DNA from: Kiritimatiellia bacterium
GTDB taxonomy: Bacteria > Verrucomicrobiota > Kiritimatiellia > RFP12 > UBA1067
Length of the DNA stretch: 18,786 nucleotides
NCBI GenBank assembly: GCA_017405115.1
Contig: JAFRBA010000288.1
Location: 1 to 18,786 of the forward strand
Direction of reading: 5' to 3'
Positions within the stretch are counted from its first letter, which is position 1. Every line of letters starts with the position of its first letter. The notes beneath the pieces were generated by a model, which was not told where the DNA came from, ran no database searches, and saw only the letters and a program-made list of their open reading frames with translations. Below are positions 1 through 6,110 of the stretch, piece after piece. A program made the position numbers and the translations under genes.

Positions 1-1
1 A

Positions 2-40
2 GGGCTGACGGCGCTGAAGTCAAATGTAAAGGTGTTCTGA
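2..40 (+). CDS. possible 3' end of an upstream gene (partial)
   Basis: Reading from base 2, the frame gives GLTALKSNVKVF followed by TGA at 38-40. The first codons have the high GC at the third position typical of this genome, and base composition drops sharply after the stop, as expected where coding sequence ends. Only about 12 codons are visible, so no product can be named. It could be chance. Confidence 0.3.
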   Translation, partial: GLTALKSNVKVF

Positions 41-70
41 AATGTAGTCATATAAAATTATGGCTACTTT

Positions 71-89
71 TTCACGCGGCCCGCGTGAA
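71..89. promoter_or_regulatory. 19-bp perfect palindrome, possible operator
   Basis: TTCACGCGGCCCGCGTGAA has two perfect 9-bp arms around a central C. No T-run follows the stem on either strand (the T-run lies before it on +), so it does not look like an intrinsic terminator. It lies about 150 bp before the promoter at 235-243, so an operator for a dimeric regulator is possible but unproven. Confidence 0.35.
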
Positions 90-234
90 CATTGGCTCAA
101 ACCGCACTTTTCAAAAATTCAAGTGGCAAAGTCGGGTTATAGCAAATCTCCAGCGTCCCCATTCCCTGTCGCGTCAGCAGGGGCGACCTCGCCGAAAAAA
201 AGAATGCGTTTTCGCCATCGGCGTTACGGCGGTA

Positions 235-243
235 TGGTATAAT
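235..243 (+). promoter_or_regulatory. extended -10 promoter of the rhamnosidase-like remnant
   Basis: TGGTATAAT carries a perfect TATAAT at 238-243 preceded by the TGn extension. No -35 resembling TTGACA lies 16-18 bp upstream. Predicted transcription start is near 250, only about 5 nt before the ATG at 255, so the transcript would be nearly leaderless. No Shine-Dalgarno sequence is visible. Confidence 0.6.
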
Positions 244-254
244 TCACACTACCA

Positions 255-1223
255 ATGAACTCTCGCAGCATAATTATGGACAGGTTGCCAGGCGTCTTCA
301 TCTTTGCAGCGGTTCTCGCGTCTTCGGCCGCGGCGTTCGACTGCTCGCAGATCTTTCGCGAAGAGCGCTTCTCGCGCGGCGACGTCAACCGGCGGGTGCT
401 GCAGCCGGCCGACGAGGCCGACTGGATATGGATCGACGACGCGGGGCCTTCCGGCAAGGACATCGACGCCGTGCGCTTCGAGGCCGACTTCCTGTCGTCG
501 GGCGAGACGCTGGTCATCGACGTCTCCGCCGACGAGCGCTTCGTCCTTTTCCTCGACGGACGCGAAATAGCCAGGGGCCCGCACAAGGGCGCCGTAAACC
601 ACTGGTACTACGAAACGTACGAGGTGAGCGACCTTGAGCCCGGGACTCACAGGATGGAAGCCGTCGCATATCGCATGGGCGATGCCGCGCCGAGGGCTGT
701 CCTCACGTCTGGCGTCGGCGGATTCCTCGTCAAGGCGTCCGGCACATACGACCCCATTCTCACGACCGCGACGCGATCCGGTGCACGCCGGCTTCCGGCC
801 GCTGACACGCGGTTGACAGCCGAAATGCCGTTTTGCTATATTTCAAGGGAAAAGCACCTCTTAAGGAGAAAGGGAAAAACATGGAATCCTTGGCATCCAG
901 AAATGCAGGTTCGGCCTCAAGACGGGAGTTCCTCGGCGGCGCGCTCTGCGCCGGGGCGTTTTTCGCGGCGGGCACAGGAAGCGCGACCGGCGCCGACGCG
1001 CCGTCCAACCGCGTGCGGCTCGCTCTCGCCGGCTTGCGCGAGAAAGGCAGGGGCGTATGGCTTCTCAAGGCCGCGGCGGTCCTCCCCGGCGTTGAGGTCG
1101 CCGTCGTGTGCGACGTGGACTCCCGCGCAATGGACTTCGCGGCCGAGGAAATCTTCAGGCGGACCGGCAAGCGGCCGCGCAAGGAGAAGGACCTGCGCAA
1201 GATCCTGGAAGACCCGGAGATAG
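255..1223 (+). pseudogene. 5' remnant of a secreted alpha-L-rhamnosidase-like protein
   Basis: From ATG 255 (or in-frame ATG 276) the frame encodes a signal-peptide-like N-terminus (GVFIFAAVLASSAAAF) and a beta-sandwich segment resembling the N-terminal region of GH78-type alpha-L-rhamnosidases: WIWIDD, a strand-rich ADERFVLFLDG, RGPHKG, NHWYYETYEV and TSGVGGFLVKASG. Recognisable protein stops near base 775-790. The frame then stays open by chance to 1223, first through the promoter and leader of the next gene and then through that gene in another frame, giving low-complexity Arg/Ser/Pro-rich sequence. Family members are usually several hundred residues longer and carry an (alpha/alpha)6 catalytic domain, which is missing here. 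I read this as a deletion that fused the 5' end of the gene to the upstream region of the oxidoreductase gene. Promoter and start look intact, so a short secreted fragment may still be made. The substrate assignment is tentative. Confidence 0.6.
813..842 (+). promoter_or_regulatory. promoter of the Gfo/Idh/MocA gene
   Basis: A perfect TTGACA (813-818) is followed after 18 bp by TATATT (837-842), which also carries a TGC extension (TGCTATATT). Start of transcription is expected near 849. AAGGAG at 863-868 serves the ATG at 881. The promoter lies in what would be the body of the upstream remnant, supporting the view that the upstream gene has lost its 3' part. Confidence 0.7.
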
Positions 1224-2251
1224 ACGGCCTCGTCGCGGCGATCCCGGACCACTGGCACGCCGCGTCCGCCTGGATGGCGATGGAGGCCGGCAAGGCCATA
1301 TACGTCGAGAAGCCGTGTTCGTTCTGCGGCGCCGAGGGCCAGGTCCTGCTGCGCGTGCAGAAGCGCACGGGCATGGTCTTCCAGATGGGCAGCCAGCGCC
1401 GCTCCAGCAAGTGCTACCGCGATGCGATCGAACGCATGCGCGAGCTCATCGGCGAACCGAAGTTCGCTCGCTGCTGGTACACGAACAACCGCAAGGGGAT
1501 CGGGCGCGGCAAGGTCGTGCCGGTTCCTGACTGGCTGGACTGGGACCTCTGGCAGGGTCCGGCGCCGCGCCGTCCGTTCCGCGACAACGTGACGCCGTAC
1601 GGGTGGCACTGGCACCGCCACTGGGGCACCGGCGAAATGGGGAACAACTCGCCGCACTACCTCGACGTCGCCCGCTGGGCGCTCGGCGTCGGCAACGCGA
1701 CGCGGACCGTTTCTGGCGGTGGCAGGCTCTTCCGCGGAGACGACGACTGGGCCTGGCCGGACAGCCAGAACTCGACGTTTGAGTTCGATGGCGGCAAGTA
1801 CATCACGTACGACTGCCTGTCCGCCGTGAAATGGCGTCCGATCGAAGGCATAGGAACGGGCTGCTTGGTCTTCGGCGAGGGAGGCGCTGTTTTCTTCCAC
1901 CCCTCCAGCCGGGTGTTCCACTACGACACGGCCGGAAAGAAGGTCGCCGAATGGTCCGATCCTTTCGCTTCGGAGTGGGTCCAGTCCTCGACAGGCGCAA
2001 GCGAGATGGACCTCCTGCACCTCGGCAACTTCGTGGACGCCATCCGCGCGAAGGATCCGTCAATGTGCGTCGCCCCCGTCTACGAGGGCGTGGCATCCAC
2101 GGTCATGGCGCACGCGGCGAACATGGCATACTTCACCGGCGAAACGGTTCGGCTCGACGGCAAGACCGGCGAACTGCTCACGAAAACGCCCGAGGCCGCG
2201 GCCCTCTGGAGCCGCGAGTACGAAAAGGGCTGGGAGCCGCCGAAGGCCTGA
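881..2251 (+). CDS. Tat-exported Gfo/Idh/MocA family oxidoreductase
   Basis: 456 residues. ATG 881 is chosen because AAGGAG lies 12 nt upstream and because the protein then begins directly with a twin-arginine signal: SRREFLGG (Arg14-Arg15), a hydrophobic stretch and a probable cleavage around residue 38. The mature part starts with a Rossmann strand (VRLALAGLREKGRG, residues 45-58), then CDVD near 78-80 and the family EKP motif at 143-145 (YVEKPCSF), followed by the alpha/beta dimerisation domain with NNSPHYLDVARWALG. Family members use a tightly bound NAD(P) to oxidise or epimerise sugars; Tat export of the folded, cofactor-loaded enzyme fits periplasmic sugar processing. The substrate cannot be told from sequence. 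It is monocistronic; its 3' end overlaps the tail of the convergent ybeY gene by 74 bp. Confidence 0.93.
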   Translation: MESLASRNAGSASRREFLGGALCAGAFFAAGTGSATGADAPSNRVRLALAGLREKGRGVWLLKAAAVLPGVEVAVVCDVDSRAMDFAAEEIFRRTGKRPRKEKDLRKILEDPEIDGLVAAIPDHWHAASAWMAMEAGKAIYVEKPCSFCGAEGQVLLRVQKRTGMVFQMGSQRRSSKCYRDAIERMRELIGEPKFARCWYTNNRKGIGRGKVVPVPDWLDWDLWQGPAPRRPFRDNVTPYGWHWHRHWGTGEMGNNSPHYLDVARWALGVGNATRTVSGGGRLFRGDDDWAWPDSQNSTFEFDGGKYITYDCLSAVKWRPIEGIGTGCLVFGEGGAVFFHPSSRVFHYDTAGKKVAEWSDPFASEWVQSSTGASEMDLLHLGNFVDAIRAKDPSMCVAPVYEGVASTVMAHAANMAYFTGETVRLDGKTGELLTKTPEAAALWSREYEKGWEPPKA

Positions 2252-2705
2252 GGGCGGCGCCGCACTGGCGCAGCCACCTCAGTTCGCGCCGCCGCATGCG
2301 CGCCTGGCTCGCAGCGTCCAGGTCGTCGGCTCCGGACAGGTGGTCCATGCCGTGCGCCACGTAAAGCAGCAGTTCCTTCGCCGGAGACCACCCGCTGCGC
2401 CGTGGCGCGGCGCGCATGGCCTGATCGACGTTTACGTAGAGCTCTCCGTACACGCCGGGCTCCTCCCCCGGCATGGCATCGTACCGCTGCGTCACTACGT
2501 CTGTCGGGCCCTCCGCCCCGTTGACCGCCACGTGCACCTCGGCCGAGAACTCGTCATCCTGCAGCACGACAGAGACGGCGCGGAACGGCTCGCCTACGCG
2601 CGCCGAGCTTTTCGCCGCGAAGAACGCCGCAGCGGAGCGCAGCTCCGCGCGGGAGATTCCAAGCGCGCGGGGCAGCGCGCCGTCGACCGTGACATGGCAC
2701 TTCAT
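2178..2705 (-). CDS. ybeY: endoribonuclease YbeY (rRNA maturation)
   Basis: 175 residues from ATG 2705 (GGAG just upstream; a GTG at 2723 in the same frame is less likely). YbeY is a metal-dependent RNase acting in 16S rRNA 3'-end maturation and ribosome quality control. The signature is ELLLYVAHGMDHLSGADD: His118 and His122 match the first two metal ligands of HGxLHLxGYDH, while the third ligand position (128) is Asp instead of His, a variant I also recall in some other phyla. Upstream strands (residues 42-60) and GELYVNVD (88-94) fit the family fold. The last 30 residues are basic and Pro/Arg-rich, probably a disordered extension, and run into the convergent oxidoreductase gene. It is the last gene of the ileS-mcs-clpC-ybeY run, 42 bp after the clpC stop. 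Confidence 0.85.
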   Translation of the reverse strand: MKCHVTVDGALPRALGISRAELRSAAAFFAAKSSARVGEPFRAVSVVLQDDEFSAEVHVAVNGAEGPTDVVTQRYDAMPGEEPGVYGELYVNVDQAMRAAPRRSGWSPAKELLLYVAHGMDHLSGADDLDAASQARMRRRELRWLRQCGAALRPSAAPSPFRTRGSRGPRPRAFS

Positions 2706-2747
2706 AAGCTCCGAACCCTGCACAGGACCGCTCCGGAAAGGCGGGCG

Positions 2748-5219
2748 TCAGAACCTAAGGGACTTGCCGTCCTTCGCCAGCCGGGCCTTCATTCTCGGAT
2801 GCGACTTGCCGGCGAGCACGATGTCGGCGAGGGGGTCCTCGACGTATGTCTGCACGACGCGCCGCAGGGGGCGCGCGCCGAGCGACGAGTCGTAGCCCTT
2901 GTCCAGCAGGAACTCGACCGCCTTCTTGTCTAGCGAAAGCGTGATATGCTGGTTCGACAGGCGGGACTGCAGTCGCGCCATCTCCAGGTCCAGGATGCGG
3001 GCCATGTCTGCGCGCTCCAGCTTGCGGAACACGACAGTCTCGTCGAAACGGTTCAGTAGCTCTGGACGGAAAGTGCGCTTCGCCTCCGCCATGAGCTTCT
3101 CCTTCAGCACCTCGTAGCTCGTCTCGGCCGTGTCCTTGGCGAACCCGAGGGTATGGCCCTCGCGCGCGAAGTCGAAGCCGAGGTTCGCCGTGCATATGAT
3201 GATCGTGTTTCGGAAGTCGACTATGCGGCCCTGTCCGTCGGTAAGGCGGCCCTCGTCCAGAATCTGGAGGAGCATGTTGCACACGTCGGAGTTGGCCTTC
3301 TCGAACTCGTCGAAGAGGACGACGGAGTACGGACGGCGGCGCACCTTCTCGGTGAGCTGCCCGCCCTCGTCGTAGCCGACGTAGCCTGGCGGCGCTCCGA
3401 CGAGCCGGGACGACGAGTACTTCTCCTGGAACTCCGACATGTCCAGCGCGATGAGCGCCTTGTCGTCCCCGTACACCCGCTCGGCAAGCATCTTCGCGAG
3501 ATGGGTCTTGCCGACGCCGGTCGGCCCCAGGAACAGGAAGGAGCCGATAGGCCGCTTGGGGTCGGCCATGAGGGCGCGGCTGCGCCTCAGGGCCCGTGCG
3601 ATCGCCTTTATCGCGGGCTCCTGCCCGACGACGACGTCCCCCAGGGCCTTCTCCATGCCGAGCAGCTTCTCCGCCGTGGTGGCGTTCATCTTCTCGACCG
3701 GCACGCCGCTCATGGACGAGACGGTCTCCGCCACGTCCTCCTCGGAAACGTCGACTGTCTCTTCGGCGTGCGTCTCCCGCCACTTGGCAAGGGCCTTCTG
3801 GAATTCCGCGCCCGCCTGGCGCAGCGCCTCGCGGTACTGCGCCGCTGAGTCGAAGTCGCCCTGGGCCACCACCGCGTCCTTTTTGCCGCGGAGTTCGTCG
3901 ATGCGCAGCTGCATCTCGGTGAGGCGCGACGGCCTGGCGCTGGCGCCGGCCCTGATGCGCGCCCCGGTCTCGTCCAGCGCGTCGATGGCCTTGTCCGGCA
4001 GCTGCCTGGCTGGCAGGTAGCGCGCGGTAAGCTCCGCAGCCGCGCGGATCGCCTCCGGCGAATAGCGGACCGTGTGGAAGTCGGCGTATTTCGGCGCGAG
4101 GCCCTCGAGTATGCCGACGGTGTCCGCGACGGACGGCTCGTCGACCTGCACGGACTGGAAGCGCCGCTCGAGCGCCGCGTCCTTCTCGATGGACTTGTGG
4201 TACTCGCGCAGGGTCGTCGCCCCGATGCACTGCAGCTCCCCGCGCGCCAGGGCGGGCTTGAGGATGTTCGCCGCGTCCATCGCGCCCTCCGCGCCGCCAG
4301 CGCCGACCATCGTGTGTATCTCGTCGAGGAAGAGGATTATGTTGCCGGCGCGCTTCGTCTCGTCGATTATGCGCTTCAGGCGCTCCTCGAACTGCCCGCG
4401 GTACTGCGTTCCGGCGACGACGCGCGCCATGTCGAGCGCGACGACGCGCTTCCGCTGCATCTTCTCCGGCACCTCGCAGCGGTGGATCGCCTGCGCGAGG
4501 CCCTCTACCACCGCCGTCTTCCCCACGCCGGCCTCGCCGATCAGCACTGCGTTGTTCTTCGTGCGGCGCGAGAGTATCTGGATGATCCGCTTGAGCTCGC
4601 GGGCCCGCCCGATCACCGGGTCCAGCGAGCCCTGGCGCGCAAGCGCCGTAAGGTCGCGCCCGAAGGTGTTCACGGTGGGCGTCTTCTGGGCCTTGCCGTT
4701 GGCGCCGCTCGACGTGCCCTGCTCCCCCTCGCCGTCGCCGCCCTCGTCGTCCTGCCGGGCCTCGCCGTCCGCCTCCTGCGCGCTGTCTGGCGTGGCGCCC
4801 TGCGTTCCTGCGGAGATGAACTTGTCCACCGTGACGCCCGCGTTGAACAGGAGCTGCGACGCGGCGTTGTCGCCGTCGCGCAGCATGGCGATGACCAGAT
4901 GCGCCGTGCCGACCGCGTTGCCGGCCCCCGCCTCCACGCCGGCCATCTCGATTATCTTGCGCGTGCGGGCCGTGATCGGCAGCTGCCCGCGCTGCATCGT
5001 GGCGTCCGCTCCGCCGGAGACCATCGTCTTCATCGACTCGGAGAGGTCGTCGAGGGAGAGCCCCAGCGTCACGAGGCGCCGCGACGCCTGGCACTGCGGT
5101 ATGGCCAGGATCGACAGCAGGATGTGCTCGGAGCCGATGTGGTCGTGGCCCAGCTGCCGCGCGCAGCTCGTCGCGGCGTTCAGGGCGTCCACCGCGTTCT
5201 TGGTGAAGGTCAGGCTCAT
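2748..5219 (-). CDS. clpC: ClpC-type AAA+ unfoldase, Clp protease ATPase subunit
   Basis: 823 residues, normal for ClpC. Order: two Clp-N repeats (about 1-140), an acidic low-complexity linker (145-180), AAA+ domain 1 with Walker A GEAGVGKT (228-235) and Walker B ILFLDE (295-300), a UVR-containing middle domain (about 436-468, IDELRGKKDAVVAQGDFDSA), and AAA+ domain 2 with Walker A GPTGVGKT (565-572) and Walker B VVLFDE (633-638). LGF at 691-693 sits where ClpC carries its ClpP-docking loop, so the protein should feed substrates to ClpP; no clpP is in the window. The ATG overlaps the stop of the upstream gene (ATGA) and is preceded by a strong GGAGGAG, indicating translational coupling to the McsA/McsB-like protein. 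In Firmicutes ClpC is controlled by the McsA/McsB pArg system, so the neighbour is functionally meaningful. Confidence 0.97.
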   Translation of the reverse strand: MSLTFTKNAVDALNAATSCARQLGHDHIGSEHILLSILAIPQCQASRRLVTLGLSLDDLSESMKTMVSGGADATMQRGQLPITARTRKIIEMAGVEAGAGNAVGTAHLVIAMLRDGDNAASQLLFNAGVTVDKFISAGTQGATPDSAQEADGEARQDDEGGDGEGEQGTSSGANGKAQKTPTVNTFGRDLTALARQGSLDPVIGRARELKRIIQILSRRTKNNAVLIGEAGVGKTAVVEGLAQAIHRCEVPEKMQRKRVVALDMARVVAGTQYRGQFEERLKRIIDETKRAGNIILFLDEIHTMVGAGGAEGAMDAANILKPALARGELQCIGATTLREYHKSIEKDAALERRFQSVQVDEPSVADTVGILEGLAPKYADFHTVRYSPEAIRAAAELTARYLPARQLPDKAIDALDETGARIRAGASARPSRLTEMQLRIDELRGKKDAVVAQGDFDSAAQYREALRQAGAEFQKALAKWRETHAEETVDVSEEDVAETVSSMSGVPVEKMNATTAEKLLGMEKALGDVVVGQEPAIKAIARALRRSRALMADPKRPIGSFLFLGPTGVGKTHLAKMLAERVYGDDKALIALDMSEFQEKYSSSRLVGAPPGYVGYDEGGQLTEKVRRRPYSVVLFDEFEKANSDVCNMLLQILDEGRLTDGQGRIVDFRNTIIICTANLGFDFAREGHTLGFAKDTAETSYEVLKEKLMAEAKRTFRPELLNRFDETVVFRKLERADMARILDLEMARLQSRLSNQHITLSLDKKAVEFLLDKGYDSSLGARPLRRVVQTYVEDPLADIVLAGKSHPRMKARLAKDGKSLRF

Positions 5220-6106
5220 AGGAACTTCTCCTCCGCGCGCTCGTTCAGCACCACGTCCTCGAAGCGGCGGTTCATCTCGTCCGCGCGCTCCGCGTCGACG
5301 CGGTCACGCTCCTCCTGCTCCAGCTTGTCCTCGTAGTTCGAAAGGTCCACCTCGAGAAGCATCTTCTCTATCTCGGCCGCGGAGATGCCGTCCAGCATCC
5401 GCTCCTTCGCGGCAAGCCGCAGCGGGGAGAGCAGGTCGAAGCACTCGCCCGGCGACAGGAGCCGGCAGTTCTTCATCACCGCCAGGGCGCGGCAGAGCGC
5501 GTCGCCAAACACGCGCGGCATTTCCTCGAAGAGCCGGACCCTGGCATTGCGCTCCTCGCGCAGTAGGGCCTCGGCTATGCGCTTGGCCTGCTCGGCCGGC
5601 CCAGGATAGCGGAGGGTGTACACGTGCCCCGTGTCGGCGACGCCGTCCGCCTCGACGCCCGCGAGCTCCATGCCGAGCGCGTGCATGGCGCGCTTGACCG
5701 CGCCGATCTCGCCGATCAGGTGAAGCGCCTCGAGGTGCAGGCGGCCGCCGATACGGTAGGCCGCGTCCACCCTCGACGACGGAAAGTCGTGGAGCTTCGG
5801 CTCCTTCTTCGCCTTGGCGGACATCTCCGCCTTCTCGAGGTCGGACACCATGTCGTGGAAGGCGTCCATGATCGCGCCTATGATCGGCGGCGGGCCGTCG
5901 CCTTCGCCCCCAGAGATCTCCGTGACGGACATCGAGACCCCCGGAGGCAGCCCCTTCGCCTTCCTCGTCCGCAGGCTGTTCTTCTGGCGACGCTGCCGCT
6001 CCGACTTCGCGCAGGCGCGGCAGACGTACAGCTCGTCGGCGTCGTCCCCTTCGCCGCGTCGAATCGCCGTCTCGGCGTCGGCCTTGTGGCACAACTCGCA
6101 CTTCAT
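5216..6106 (-). CDS. McsA-like zinc finger fused to kinase-less McsB C-terminus
   Basis: 296 residues. Residues 1-40 hold CxxC(Cys3, Cys6)...CxxC(Cys29, Cys32) in MKCELCHK...LYVCRACAK, like the first zinc-binding module of McsA; the second McsA cysteine set and the UVR helix are absent. A low-complexity linker follows (about 45-115). Residues about 120-256 align by eye with the distal part of the arginine kinase McsB: RLHLEALHLIGEIGAVK matches the HLPALVLTRQI region, and LAVMKNCRLLSPGECFDLLSPLRL matches GVLSNCRM...LSDVRLG. The first ~180 residues of McsB, with the ATP-binding arginines and the catalytic cysteine, are missing. The tail has RDRVDA (267-272) where McsB carries the pArg-reading motif RDxxRA. 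I infer a non-catalytic adaptor or sensor for ClpC. The gene starts 4 nt after the ileS stop and overlaps clpC by 4 nt. The family alignment is from memory, not from a search. Confidence 0.8.
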   Translation of the reverse strand: MKCELCHKADAETAIRRGEGDDADELYVCRACAKSERQRRQKNSLRTRKAKGLPPGVSMSVTEISGGEGDGPPPIIGAIMDAFHDMVSDLEKAEMSAKAKKEPKLHDFPSSRVDAAYRIGGRLHLEALHLIGEIGAVKRAMHALGMELAGVEADGVADTGHVYTLRYPGPAEQAKRIAEALLREERNARVRLFEEMPRVFGDALCRALAVMKNCRLLSPGECFDLLSPLRLAAKERMLDGISAAEIEKMLLEVDLSNYEDKLEQEERDRVDAERADEMNRRFEDVVLNERAEEKFL

Positions 6107-6110
6107 CGCG

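Noticed and set aside
158..192. Possible pseudoknot/riboswitch (CCCT/AGGG interleaved with GTCGC/GCGAC)
   Set aside because: Stems are only 4-5 bp and the sequence lies upstream of the predicted transcription start, so it would not be in the mRNA.
60..242. 60-codon frame before the first promoter
   Set aside because: No ribosome binding site, no family features, and it runs through the palindrome and a heptad-like tract into the promoter.
4072..5697. Long plus-strand open frames opposite clpC and mcs fusion
   Set aside because: They are antisense shadows in a GC-rich region; sequence is Arg/Ser/Pro-rich without family features, while the minus strand encodes complete ClpC.
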